Translations under genes and position numbers: made by a program
Part shown: piece after piece, positions 5,807 to 13,015 of the stretch
Layout of the letters: each line of letters starts with the position of its first letter
Numbering within the stretch: the stretch's first letter is position 1
Notes under the pieces: generated by a model
Told to the model about the DNA's origin: nothing
What the model saw: the letters and a program-made list of their open reading frames with translations, nothing else
Databases searched by the model: none
IMG/VR virus record: IMGVR_UViG_3300034406_000076
Span: 1 to 25,532 of that record
Direction: 5' to 3' (one strand)
Source of the DNA: a virus
Length of the DNA stretch: 25,532 nt

Positions 5807-7262
5807 ACAGCACACAGCCGAGTTTGAGAAGTGCGTTCAACAAGTCATGGAACAAGGCCATGAGAAGGGAAGCGCCTTCGCAATCTGCACAGACTCTTTC
5901 AAGAAAGCTGGTAAGCCCGTTTTTGTCGGTGAAAGCGAGAAGCAGAAGCTCCATTTATTCTGTGAATCTTTCAAGCTTGAAGGCAACAAGGTCTCCGGAG
6001 TCGCTATTCATCCCAAACGGATTTTTCACCCAGAAGAAGACATGACTCATGTTTATTTGCGTGAAGAGCTGGAGAAGGCTGCGCCTACAGGTGCGGGTAA
6101 ACCCTTTGGAATCGACCACATTTACGTCTTGCCTCCGCCAAATCTATTGACAAAATCATGGTACTGTCCAGAAGAAGACGGCATCTGTTTTGAAGGATTA
6201 GTCGATGATTACATTGCTGAGCAAATTCGCAAGAAAGTCTTCAAAGGCATAAGCATTGAGTTGAATTGGCTCAGGCCAGGCGGCAGCGTCGAATATGTTA
6301 ACGGTGTGGCAGCCCGTAATTTTGAGTTGACATCGGTACATTTTCTCAAAAAGTATCCTCCAGGAGATCCGGATGCTTATGTTAAGCTGTGGGAGCAAAT
6401 CAAAGAGCAGCTTGTTGTGGCTCCACCTTTAACTCTGGACCAGCGAGTTGAAGCCTTAGAGCAGCAAATCCAAGAAGTTCTGAACAAAATCAGCGTGATT
6501 AACGCGAAGCTGGAAGTTCTAACTGGTCAACCTTCTCCGTCGGCGACAGCACAGCCCGCACAGTCGGGCGCTTCGCAAACGATAGGAGTAATGAAAATGA
6601 GTGAATCAAATCAGGAACCAGAAAAAGATGAGCACGGCTGCATTGTTGGTAAAGAAAGATGGAACCCTGAAACCGAGAAATGTGTTCCCATTATTGCAGA
6701 GCAGCAGAGTAACCAAGAACCTGAAAAAGATGAACACGGTTGCATCATAGGCAAGGAACGCTGGGACCCTGATCAGAACAAATGTGTTCCAATCATTTCC
6801 GAACAGCAAGAGCCTGAGAAAGATGAACATGGATGCGTAGTCGGCAAGGAAAGATGGGACGCGGAAAGCGAAGAATGCGTGCCAATTGAAACTGTGAAAG
6901 AACAGCAAGGCGAAGAAACTGACGAGCACAAGCAGTTTATGGCTCAATGTCTCGCAAGCGGAAAAACCATGGAGCAATGCGCAGCCGAATGGAAACAGAA
7001 ACAAGAAGGTGGAGAAACACAAGGGGCTCAAACTGAGTCACTTGTTGCTCTTCGTAAGAAACTTGTGGAAGTCGAGGCTGCGCTTACCACGATGGAGAAG
7101 CAACAGAAAAGAAAAGCTGCCTCTTGGAAAGAAAAATACGAGAGACTACGTGAAGCAGTGAAGGGATCTATTCCGCCACCGCGTATTTGGAAATCTTGGA
7201 CGCCTGGTCCTCAGCGTTACGTGCAAGAGAATCTGAAGATTTTGCGTGAAATGGAATCATAG
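5793..7262 (+). CDS. Capsid maturation protease with C-terminal scaffold
   Basis: TTG 5793 is chosen because GGAGGT (5779-5784) lies 8 nt upstream; this gives 489 residues. After a short Cys-containing helical N-terminus (residues 8-40), residues 50-200 look like an HK97-type (S78-like) prohead protease, with candidate catalytic His109 in FGIDH and Ser154 in KGISIEL. A coiled coil follows (about 214-245), then a Pro/Ala/Ser linker. Three tandem Cys-containing repeats come next (about 275-372), then a Cys helix resembling the N-terminal one (FMAQCLASGKTMEQC) and a second coiled coil. In the family, the protease cleaves scaffold and capsid N-termini during head maturation. The repeats are unusual for a scaffold. 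A well-placed internal start at 6597 could yield scaffold alone. Confidence 0.8.
   Translation: MPDNKQHTAEFEKCVQQVMEQGHEKGSAFAICTDSFKKAGKPVFVGESEKQKLHLFCESFKLEGNKVSGVAIHPKRIFHPEEDMTHVYLREELEKAAPTGAGKPFGIDHIYVLPPPNLLTKSWYCPEEDGICFEGLVDDYIAEQIRKKVFKGISIELNWLRPGGSVEYVNGVAARNFELTSVHFLKKYPPGDPDAYVKLWEQIKEQLVVAPPLTLDQRVEALEQQIQEVLNKISVINAKLEVLTGQPSPSATAQPAQSGASQTIGVMKMSESNQEPEKDEHGCIVGKERWNPETEKCVPIIAEQQSNQEPEKDEHGCIIGKERWDPDQNKCVPIISEQQEPEKDEHGCVVGKERWDAESEECVPIETVKEQQGEETDEHKQFMAQCLASGKTMEQCAAEWKQKQEGGETQGAQTESLVALRKKLVEVEAALTTMEKQQKRKAASWKEKYERLREAVKGSIPPPRIWKSWTPGPQRYVQENLKILREMES
6597..7262 (+). CDS. Possible internal-start scaffold protein
   Basis: An in-frame ATG at 6597 inside the protease gene has AGGAG (6584-6588) 8 nt upstream, at the junction between the protease-linker part and the repeats. 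Translation from here would give a 221-residue protein carrying only the triple repeat and the C-terminal coiled coil. Nested scaffold genes inside protease genes are well known in tailed phages (lambda C/Nu3). The site and spacing are read directly; actual use is inferred. Confidence 0.5.
   Translation: MSESNQEPEKDEHGCIVGKERWNPETEKCVPIIAEQQSNQEPEKDEHGCIIGKERWDPDQNKCVPIISEQQEPEKDEHGCVVGKERWDAESEECVPIETVKEQQGEETDEHKQFMAQCLASGKTMEQCAAEWKQKQEGGETQGAQTESLVALRKKLVEVEAALTTMEKQQKRKAASWKEKYERLREAVKGSIPPPRIWKSWTPGPQRYVQENLKILREMES
6615..6908 (+). repeat. Three tandem in-frame repeats (31-34 codons each)
   Basis: Copies start at 6615, 6717 and 6810. Each encodes EPEKDEHGC, a two-residue Ile/Val step, GKERW, an acidic variable spacer, then a Cys followed by VPI. 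The two Cys and the Trp are invariant. The nucleotide copies differ at many third positions, so the duplication is not very recent and the protein sequence appears to be maintained. Confidence 0.85.
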
Positions 7263-7331
7263 TCATTCATTTAATGACCAGACGGGAGGATGAACTCTCC
7301 GTTTGTTTGAGGCTGAAAGGAGAAAAATAAC

Positions 7332-7772
7332 ATGGCTGACTTAACAGGGCTAACTGATCTGGTGGCAGGCGACCTATTGGCGCCTGTGTCAAATGCCTTA
7401 ATCAGGGAATACGAAGTAGAAGCAGCCGTTACTAAGGGTCAAGCGGTTTATTTGAGTAGCGATGGGAAGATTAGCCCAGCCACTTCAGCGCAGAACTGTA
7501 TTGGCATTGCATTGCAAACGAAGAGCGTGGGGGAAATGTGTTCAGTCGCCGGACCCGGAGCCAGAGTTAAGGTTGAAGTTGGTGGCGCAGTTACGAGGGG
7601 GCAAAGAGTTTACGGTGGAGACGCTTCTGCGAGAGTTTTGGCTCTTGCTGACCAGGCGGTTGACGAAGGAGGCACTGCGACGTACACGATCTATTACAGC
7701 AGAGGCTTCGCTAAAGCTGAGCAGTCGGCGACCGCAGCGGGTGACTTCATCAGCATCATAGTAGGTGCCTAA
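7332..7772 (+). CDS. Capsid decoration/cement-type protein (DUF2190-like)
   Basis: ATG 7332 has AAGGAGA about 9 nt upstream. The 146-residue product is beta-rich. It has the layout of DUF2190-type capsid cement proteins: VTKGQAVYLSSDGKISPAT, then CIGIALQTKSVGEMCSVAGPGARVKVEVGGAVTRGQRVY, ending in GDFISIIVGA. Such proteins sit on the outside of HK97-type shells and stabilise them after expansion. Its position between the scaffold and the MCP supports this. It has two Cys. Function is inferred from pattern and position. Confidence 0.72.
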   Translation: MADLTGLTDLVAGDLLAPVSNALIREYEVEAAVTKGQAVYLSSDGKISPATSAQNCIGIALQTKSVGEMCSVAGPGARVKVEVGGAVTRGQRVYGGDASARVLALADQAVDEGGTATYTIYYSRGFAKAEQSATAAGDFISIIVGA

Positions 7773-7774
7773 CC

Positions 7775-7867
7775 ATGAGCAAAAAGAAGTCTGAAGTCTG
7801 GGACAACAAGACGCTTACTCTGAAGGTCAAGGAGCTTGAAGCCAAAATCAGCAAACTGAAAAGGTGA
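7775..7867 (+). CDS. 30-residue coiled-coil mini-protein
   Basis: ATG 7775 lies three bases after the decoration-protein stop, and the stop at 7865-7867 lies within the ribosome binding site of the MCP gene. The product is Lys-rich with a short heptad-like helix (LTLKVKELEAKISKLK). No family is recognised. It may be a minor capsid factor, or it may serve mainly to couple translation into the MCP gene. Confidence 0.5.
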   Translation: MSKKKSEVWDNKTLTLKVKELEAKISKLKR

Positions 7868-7874
7868 ATGAACC

Positions 7875-8843
7875 ATGCAGAAAGTTCCTTTGCCAAAATT
7901 CCATGAGTCACTGCTTAACGAGGAATGGTACAAGACTGAGTTTGAGCAGAAAGTCAAAGAGGCAGAGTCTCGGAGAAACCCGTTCATAAGGCAGTATTTG
8001 AAGGCTGGCATGAAAGAGGGAATCCTCAGCGACATGGCCGGAGCTCTCGGAAAAATGCACGACGTCGTAGTTGAAGCGGCAAAACCAAACTTGATAGCAA
8101 GAGACATCATAGACGTGAGGACAACAACGGAAGCCTTAGAGCGTTTTCCAAGAGCCAAGAAAAGCGTTGCCTATGTCGGCAGCGAAGGCGGAACCATACG
8201 TATCCATGGGGAACGCTACGACTGGGTCGACATAACCGTGAACGTTATCCTGAAAGATGGAGTTGAATGGACCAGAGAGTTTGCTGAAGACGCCAAATGG
8301 AACGTTATGAACCGTCAGCTCGAAGAGCTCGGACGCTCAATAGCACAACTTGAAACCGACAAAATCATAGGCTTGTATGCTGCAATCTCTGCGAGTGACC
8401 TGGCTACAGGTGCGGAACTTGCAGGCGGCGGAACTGCCATGAGTTGGAGCAAGGCTGTAAGTCTTTGGGATGCTGTCGAGTCGGAGGACTTCCACCCTGA
8501 GACCTTGGTTTTGCATCCGAAGCAGGCGAGCCAACTGTTTACGGCTACGGAATTCATTAACTCTCAATATTTGCCGAGCGCCCAGACAGAGCTTGCAAGA
8601 GGTCTTATCGGTCAAGCCTTAACAATGAAGATCTTCAAGAGCAGTCGCTGCACCAATGGTATTGCTCATGCCATCGAGAAGGCTATTGCTGGAGTCATGT
8701 TGATTCGAAGGGACATCACAACTGAGCCGTATGAAGACCCGAAAAACGGTGTCTTTGGCATAGTAGCAAGTGAGCGCATAGGCTATGGCATCCTGCGCAG
8801 CAAGTCAGTAGCCCGCATGACAAATATCAAAACAACTCTTTAG
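7875..8843 (+). CDS. Major capsid protein, HK97 fold
   Basis: AAGGTGA sits 7 nt before ATG 7875. The product is 322 residues, a usual size for an HK97-fold MCP. The N-terminal helical arm is charged (about residues 1-60) and may be cut by the upstream protease. An extended beta segment follows (VAYVGSEGGTIRIHGERYDWVDITVNVILKDGVEWTREF, an E-loop/P-domain type stretch). A long spine helix rich in Glu and Gln comes next (DAKWNVMNRQLEELGRSIAQLETDKI). The A-domain region includes HPETLVLHPKQASQLF and the closing GVFGIVASERIGYGILRSKSVARM. A T-rich terminator-like tract follows. Gene order strongly supports the call. Confidence 0.85.
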   Translation: MQKVPLPKFHESLLNEEWYKTEFEQKVKEAESRRNPFIRQYLKAGMKEGILSDMAGALGKMHDVVVEAAKPNLIARDIIDVRTTTEALERFPRAKKSVAYVGSEGGTIRIHGERYDWVDITVNVILKDGVEWTREFAEDAKWNVMNRQLEELGRSIAQLETDKIIGLYAAISASDLATGAELAGGGTAMSWSKAVSLWDAVESEDFHPETLVLHPKQASQLFTATEFINSQYLPSAQTELARGLIGQALTMKIFKSSRCTNGIAHAIEKAIAGVMLIRRDITTEPYEDPKNGVFGIVASERIGYGILRSKSVARMTNIKTTL

Positions 8844-8862
8844 TAGCTGATACTTAGCTGTC

Positions 8863-8889
8863 TTTTTCTAAAGTCCCCATTTTTTTGGG
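8863..8889 (+). terminator. T-rich terminator-like element after MCP
   Basis: Two T tracts (8863-8867 and 8880-8886) lie just after the MCP stop. The second is flanked by CCCA (8876-8879) and TGGG (8886-8889), which can form a short stem. Archaeal termination relies on oligo-T runs, and an attenuating terminator after the most expressed structural gene would be sensible. Confidence 0.5.
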
Positions 8890-8922
8890 TTTGACTTAAA
8901 CCATTCACTTCGGGAGTGAACT

Positions 8923-9045
8923 ATGTCTGGCATAACTTGGGAGAGACGCTACGAAGCATTAAAAGCAATTTGGGAGAAACTTGACGCCTTAACCAAAGCG
9001 CTCGAAACTATAGGCACAGACATCTTGCGGGTTAAGAGCGTATAG
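8923..9045 (+). CDS. Short helical protein, probably 5' part of an interrupted gene
   Basis: GGGAGTGA (8912-8919) precedes ATG 8923. The 40-residue product is a single amphipathic helix (WERRYEALKAIWEKLDALTKALETIG), the type of coiled-coil segment that begins trimeric or dimeric surface fibres. It ends at TAG 9043-9045. The next frame, 9036-9533, is open, protein-like and lacks any ATG, GTG or TTG start. The simplest reading is one gene of about 205 residues with a -1 shift between them, either recoding, mutation or sequencing error. Confidence 0.55.
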   Translation: MSGITWERRYEALKAIWEKLDALTKALETIGTDILRVKSV

Positions 9046-9533
9046 CTCGCCCAAAGCCGATTGGTGACTGGCTGCCTGACGTTGACGGGCGTTTCTTAGG
9101 TGAGACGCTAACTCCTCGAAGATGGGATGGAAGCAAACTCATTAACATTAATCATGTTGTAACTTTAAAGTTTGGAGCTGAAGGCTCAACAACCACCAGC
9201 ACAACCTACGTTACCATAGCTGACAGTGACATAGCCCTAAACCCAGCTTTATTTAATGTTGCGGACAAGCTGTTCGTCAAGTTTATTTATCATATTAAGA
9301 ACGACACAGCTGGTGAAACCACGTATATTCAAGTTCTTCGACAAAATGCGGGAACAGTCGTTACTGGTTCTGAAAAGTCGATTGTGGGCATTGGTTGGGG
9401 AATAGTTGAAACCGCATGGATTGACTGGTCAAGTGAGTCTGGAAGTGAAAGTTATCAACTTCAAATGAAAGTTACGGGAGGCATTGGGGAATTTAACAGC
9501 GCTATCATGATTCTAAGTCCAGTTCAACTATAG
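9036..9533 (+). CDS. Beta-rich domain lacking a start codon (3' part of frameshifted gene)
   Basis: The frame is open after TAA 9033-9035 and runs to TAG 9531-9533, about 165 residues. No ATG, GTG or TTG occurs in its first two thirds, so it is probably reached by a -1 shift from the 8923 gene. The sequence alternates Thr/Val/Ile strands with a WDGSKLIN turn, KLFVKFIYHIKNDTAG, YIQVLRQNAGTVV and SYQLQMKVTGG. This is typical of a beta-sandwich fibre head, decoration or carbohydrate-binding domain. A CTG at 9072 with GGTGA 4 nt upstream is a weak alternative start. Surface exposure is inferred from fold style and from the nearby glycosyltransferase. Confidence 0.55.
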   Translation, partial: ERIARPKPIGDWLPDVDGRFLGETLTPRRWDGSKLININHVVTLKFGAEGSTTTSTTYVTIADSDIALNPALFNVADKLFVKFIYHIKNDTAGETTYIQVLRQNAGTVVTGSEKSIVGIGWGIVETAWIDWSSESGSESYQLQMKVTGGIGEFNSAIMILSPVQL

Positions 9534-9544
9534 GAGGTGGATGG

Positions 9545-9730
9545 ATGAAAATCTGTCAGTTTAAACTCGCCATGTTCATGGAAGGCGGCGGAGAAAGGGT
9601 CATGCGAGCCATAAACAAGACCCTGAAGGCGAAAATCTACACCATGCTGAAAGAAGTCAAAGGGAGAGAAATTGAGGAAATAAGCACAGAAGCTGAAAAA
9701 CGACTCGTTAGAATGATCAAGAAGTGGTGA
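9545..9730 (+). CDS. N-terminal fragment/subunit of GT4 glycosyltransferase
   Basis: GGAGGTGGATGG lies directly ahead of ATG 9545. The 61 residues begin MKICQF, then MEGGGERVMRAINKTLKAKIYTM. This is the first strand, Gly-rich loop and first helix of GT-B (GT4) glycosyltransferases, where the GGGERV-type motif lines the acceptor/donor cleft. The gene stops at 9728-9730. The remainder of the enzyme is encoded 10 bp downstream in another frame. It is therefore either half of a split enzyme or the product of a +1 frameshift. Confidence 0.55.
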   Translation: MKICQFKLAMFMEGGGERVMRAINKTLKAKIYTMLKEVKGREIEEISTEAEKRLVRMIKKW

Positions 9731-9740
9731 GGGCGGTCGG

Positions 9741-10691
9741 TTGGAAACCTATGACAAAGAAAGCATAAACCTCGCGCTTTCAATGCGCACTCTTCTGGGC
9801 AATCAAAAAGAACTCAGTAGAAGCGACGTTATAATATTCCATTGTCCACTGGACCTCAAACTTCTCGACATAATCGATAAGCCTTCCATCTACTATAACC
9901 ACCGTTCAGGAAGGCCTACAACTTTCATGTTCAGTGAAATAATGAAACATGTTGAACCAATCAGAAGGGAAGTTTTGAGGAAAGACAGAGATTGGGTGAA
10001 CAAAAAGCTGGAAGGGCTACTCAGAAAACCAGATGTGATTCTCAGCAACTCGAAGTTCACAAAGAAAATGCTCAAGAAATACTTCGGAGTCAACTCTTTC
10101 GTTGTCTATCCACCAGTTGACTTACAACATTTCAATCCAACAACCACACATCCAAAACGAGAGTATTTCCTCTCAGTGCAAAGGGTCAACTGGCAGAAAA
10201 GAATACTTGTCCAGATCGAAGCCTTCAAAGGATTGAATGAAAAGCTCAAAATCGCTGGTGGAATAGGAGATCAACGCCCAAACGCAGATCTGTTAAGGCT
10301 TGCTGAACATTGCGACAACATTGAAATTTTGGGTGACATTGAAGAAGGTGAGCTTCCAGAGTTGTATACGCATGCTAAGGCTACTATTCAAACGGGATAC
10401 TACGAGGATTTTGGCTTAGTCCCCATTGAAAGCATGGCTTGTGGAACACCGATAATAGTTGTGAATGAAGGCGGGTTCATAGACACTGTGCACAGCCCCA
10501 AGCTTGGAATCAGAATACGAAAACCATACGTCGAGAACCTGAGAAAAGCAGCCGAAAACTTTGATTGCAACAATTATGATCCGCGGATTTTGAGGAAAGA
10601 AGCCGAGAAATACGGTTTTGAACGCTTCCAGAACCAGATGGAGAAGTATGTGAAACTGGCGGTGGAAAGACATGGCTTACGAAGACGCTGA
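9741..10691 (+). CDS. GT4-family glycosyltransferase, main part
   Basis: TTG 9741 with GGTGAG (9726-9731) 9 nt upstream gives 316 residues. The C-terminal GT-B donor-binding domain is clear: FLSVQRVNWQKR (about 144-154, with the phosphate-binding Lys), LKIAGGIGD, IEILGDIEEGELPELYTHA. The GT4 signature E222-DFGLVPIE230 with SMACGTPIIVVNEGGF completes it. These enzymes transfer a sugar from a nucleotide or lipid-phosphate donor with retention. The N-terminal domain lacks its first beta-alpha unit, which is encoded by 9545-9730. The product may glycosylate virion or host surface proteins; the sugar cannot be told from sequence. The next gene overlaps by 20 bp. Confidence 0.82.
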   Translation: METYDKESINLALSMRTLLGNQKELSRSDVIIFHCPLDLKLLDIIDKPSIYYNHRSGRPTTFMFSEIMKHVEPIRREVLRKDRDWVNKKLEGLLRKPDVILSNSKFTKKMLKKYFGVNSFVVYPPVDLQHFNPTTTHPKREYFLSVQRVNWQKRILVQIEAFKGLNEKLKIAGGIGDQRPNADLLRLAEHCDNIEILGDIEEGELPELYTHAKATIQTGYYEDFGLVPIESMACGTPIIVVNEGGFIDTVHSPKLGIRIRKPYVENLRKAAENFDCNNYDPRILRKEAEKYGFERFQNQMEKYVKLAVERHGLRRR

Positions 10692-11190
10692 AACTGGATA
10701 CAAGATTCGAGAAATCAACTTCAACGACAGGCGTGAGGTAGAATTATACATTGAAGCCTCTAACGTAGCCCAGCAAGAAATCGTGAGGGGTGGAGGCAAG
10801 GCTTGTAGATATCCCCTGTTGTTGGCAGCCTTCTCTGTTGGACAAGCCATGCGTTTTCAACACCTAAAACGTCCAAAAACCAAATTCTACATAATTCTTG
10901 ACAAGGAAGATAACCCTTTAGCCGTAGGAGAATGCTTCCCAGCTGTGGAAGACTCCCCGTTTAATGGAAAGGAACTCTACCCAATCTTCCACTTATTCCA
11001 GTTCAAGGCTCCCTTCACTAAAGAACTGGCAGAAGCGTACGAAGCCTTTTCGCGCATGCTTAAGCAGCAAGGACACAGCGAAATCTACTGTCACATTCCA
11101 CAAAACCATAGGATGTTGAACTGGCTTCCCGTGAAAAAGAAGATCGGCAAGTTCCTAACCCTTTGGGACCTTTTGGAGCTGAACATCTAA
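10672..11190 (+). CDS. GNAT-like hypothetical protein
   Basis: ATG 10672 overlaps the glycosyltransferase end; the product is 172 residues. The order of elements recalls GNAT acyltransferases: an N-terminal IREINFNDRREVELYIEA, a central strand pair with KFYIILDKEDNPLAVGECFPAV, a long helix (KELAEAYEAFSRMLKQQG), then EIYCHIPQNHRMLNW. The canonical acetyl-CoA loop (Q/RxxGxG/A) is absent or degenerate, so activity is uncertain. It overlaps the next gene by one base (TAATG). It may act with the glycosyltransferase on a sugar or surface protein; this is inference. Confidence 0.55.
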   Translation: MAYEDAETGYKIREINFNDRREVELYIEASNVAQQEIVRGGGKACRYPLLLAAFSVGQAMRFQHLKRPKTKFYIILDKEDNPLAVGECFPAVEDSPFNGKELYPIFHLFQFKAPFTKELAEAYEAFSRMLKQQGHSEIYCHIPQNHRMLNWLPVKKKIGKFLTLWDLLELNI

Positions 11191-11507
11191 TGCTCGTAGA
11201 ATTCAACTTTGACAGAAAAACTCTGAAAGCAAAAGCAGGAGAAATTGAAGAAACCCTTAAAAAGGAGCTTAAAAACCGTGGCTTTCCCTTCGAATTTGAA
11301 ATAAAAAGCGTCACCGTCATGAGCAAATGGCTTGTTATTTTAGTGGACTTTCCAAACATAACTGAACATCAAGACAAATGGGTGGAATTCCTTTGGGACG
11401 CTCTGGCAGGGGTTGTCGTATTAAATTTTGATGTGAGATATCACCATTTCACAGTTTTAGGAGAAGGCCCCTCATTAATTTTCAAAGATAAGGAGTTAGT
11501 GCCATAA
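11190..11507 (+). CDS. Hypothetical alpha/beta protein, 105 residues
   Basis: ATG 11190 overlaps the preceding stop (TAATG), with GGAG about 11 nt upstream. A TTG 27 bp earlier is in frame but has less support. The protein alternates strands and helices: LVEFNFD, a charged helix (KAKAGEIEETLKKELKNRG), FEFEIKSVTVMSKWLVILVDF, a helix around DKWVEFLWDALAG, and VVVLNFDVRYHHFTVLG. It is soluble with no motif I recognise. It is embedded in a translationally coupled run with its neighbours. Confidence 0.55.
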   Translation: MLVEFNFDRKTLKAKAGEIEETLKKELKNRGFPFEFEIKSVTVMSKWLVILVDFPNITEHQDKWVEFLWDALAGVVVLNFDVRYHHFTVLGEGPSLIFKDKELVP

Positions 11508-11816
11508 TTGACTGTAAAAGTTGGGTGGGCTTGTGGCGTCTGCTCTCGCTGTGGAAAAACGATTTGCCGCAGAAGACCAGCTGATTTGGCTGTCTGTGAC
11601 TGTTGGGAATACTGCCCAGCAGATCATGGAAAAGGTCCCTACGGAACAAAGATGGAGCTTTACACGCCTGACTTAACTCCCAATACGTATGGACCCATCG
11701 AAGTTGAAAGCGGCACAGCCTGGGGAGACCTCGAACATCCAATGCAAATCATACACCGATGCCCAATATGCAACTATCACTCAGCAGCCAAGCCACAGGA
11801 AGTAAGATTATCATGA
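11508..11816 (+). CDS. Zinc-cluster protein
   Basis: TTG 11508 immediately follows the previous stop. The 102-residue product carries many metal ligands. The N-terminal half has CGVCSRCGKTIC followed by CDCWEYCPADH, and the C-terminal end has CPICNYH. Together they offer eight or more Cys plus His, enough for two or three zinc sites. No catalytic motif is evident. It lies between the glycosyltransferase group and a winged-helix gene, and its stop overlaps the next start (ATGA). Such proteins often mediate DNA, RNA or protein contacts; a specific role cannot be assigned. Confidence 0.6.
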   Translation: MTVKVGWACGVCSRCGKTICRRRPADLAVCDCWEYCPADHGKGPYGTKMELYTPDLTPNTYGPIEVESGTAWGDLEHPMQIIHRCPICNYHSAAKPQEVRLS

Positions 11817-12055
11817 AGGACCCTGAAAGAGACCAACTCCGCAAAACCATTCTACAATTCATCAAAAAAGGCTACGTACACTACACCGACATTGAGAAGA
11901 AAACCGTGGCCACATGCCTAAGCTTCGCAACCTCAAACACATTCAGGAAACAGTTCTATCAATATTTACTGCCAAACGGCTACATAGAACGAGTTAGTAG
12001 AGGAATTTATAAAATCACTCCCAAGGGTGAGAAACTCTTGGATATATTGACTTAA
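11813..12055 (+). CDS. Winged-helix DNA-binding protein
   Basis: ATG 11813 shares ATGA with the preceding stop; an in-frame upstream ATG at 11759 is less likely. The 80-residue protein is a bare winged helix: helix 1 (RDQLRKTILQFIKKG), a Y-V-H-Y-T-D-I step into helix 2, recognition helix (SNTFRKQFYQYLLPNG), and wing YIERVSRGIYKITPKGEKLL. The closing 'G.Y.IT.kGe.lL' is typical of archaeal transcriptional regulators. It is the last + gene before the convergent glycosylase gene. Confidence 0.65.
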   Translation: MKDPERDQLRKTILQFIKKGYVHYTDIEKKTVATCLSFATSNTFRKQFYQYLLPNGYIERVSRGIYKITPKGEKLLDILT

Positions 12056-12091
12056 TGCGCGTGCAAGGAAAAATGGAGTTGCAGGAATGTT

Positions 12092-12919
12092 CTAAATCTC
12101 GAGAAGGTAGTGTACGCATGAATCTCTAAAGCTGCATTGAGAACATCTCGGCTGGGCACCGCAAATATTTTTACAGCCATACTCCGCGCTTGTACCACAA
12201 TGTCTCCATATAATCAAATCGACAATTCCGGGATTCTTACCCAAATTGAAATTCTCAATCTTAATCCCGTTGAGGAAATCACTACAAAATGTTACAAGAG
12301 CGTCTTGGAAGATTTTGTATTGTTTACTGTAATCTGTTGAAAAGACATCTGAAGGATTTTGCCTTTTAGTCTTAGCATAAAAATGAAGAATGCCTGTTCG
12401 GAAAAGAAATCTCTTTGAGTGAACGTCTATGGGGACTCTATCAAAAAAGCCGTGTTCTTTCAGAAAGTCATCATCACTTTTGGGTCCCATGACAGTTTTC
12501 TCTCGCGTTCTTAAATTATGAAGTCTCAAAATCCAGTTACATATTCCTCGAGCTACAAGTTCTTTCGATATTTCCTCGATTTTCTTAATTTTCCTTTCTG
12601 ACAAGTATCCTCTCAGGATTCTGATTCCTTCACTGCTATCGGTTAAGAAGTACTGTGGTTCCCACTCAATTCTACCTTTCCGAAATGCTTCTGCTTTTTG
12701 GATTTGACCTATTATTTTATCAGAAGCATCAGCGCCCCTACCTTGCAGACTCATCTGGTTAACAATTTCGCGAAAAGTATCTCTCCTAAAACTTGAATCA
12801 GTAGAACCAGATTCTATCATTCGCTTCTTACCTACACAATTACGTAGATACTTCATGACAATTTGCTCATATTCTGCAATGAGCTTCTTGAATCCGTTTC
12901 TGAAATCCAAGGTGAGCAC
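12092..12919 (-). CDS. Endonuclease III/HhH-GPD-like Fe-S DNA glycosylase
   Basis: A TTG at 12970 would give 292 residues. I prefer GTG 12919 (275 residues) because GGGGGTGA lies 4 nt before it and the TATA-like box predicts a transcript start near 12955. HhH-GPD features: QMSLQG (equivalent of the LSxQ helix, about 55-60), a degenerate hairpin ending in GPK147 with the lysine where lyase-type glycosylases carry the nucleophile, and VPID165VH, matching the catalytic 'vDtHv' aspartate. The C-terminus carries C253-x5-C259-x2-C262-x5-C268, close to the C-x6-C-x2-C-x5-C [4Fe-4S] site. The family removes damaged or mismatched bases. The substrate is unknown. It is divergent from a UDG-like gene. 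Confidence 0.72.
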   Translation of the reverse strand: MLTLDFRNGFKKLIAEYEQIVMKYLRNCVGKKRMIESGSTDSSFRRDTFREIVNQMSLQGRGADASDKIIGQIQKAEAFRKGRIEWEPQYFLTDSSEGIRILRGYLSERKIKKIEEISKELVARGICNWILRLHNLRTREKTVMGPKSDDDFLKEHGFFDRVPIDVHSKRFLFRTGILHFYAKTKRQNPSDVFSTDYSKQYKIFQDALVTFCSDFLNGIKIENFNLGKNPGIVDLIIWRHCGTSAEYGCKNICGAQPRCSQCSFRDSCVHYLLEI

Positions 12920-12970
12920 TTTTTCACCCCCTACGATTGTATAGTTAAAGACATAAATGAGTTTGCGCAA

Positions 12971-13015
12971 GATCTTTTTTTAAACATGCATGAAACGGAA
13001 GGAAGGTAAGTAAGT
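12971..13015. promoter_or_regulatory. Shared promoter region of the divergent glycosylase pair
   Basis: A TTTTTTTAAA tract (about 12974-12983) contains the symmetrical TTTAAA and can serve as a TATA-like box for both directions. Next to it is CATGCATG, a perfect palindrome. GGAAGGTAAG lies shortly before the rightward TTG start at 13016. Confidence 0.4.

Noticed and set aside
6615-6908. Tandem repeats considered as a CRISPR-like array
   Set aside because: The repeats are in-frame, contiguous, diverged at third positions and code for protein; there are no spacers.
6606-7031. 141-residue Phe/Leu-rich frame antisense to the protease-scaffold gene
   Set aside because: Its hydrophobic composition is the mirror of the Glu/Lys-rich repeats on the plus strand. 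Such antisense shadows are expected.
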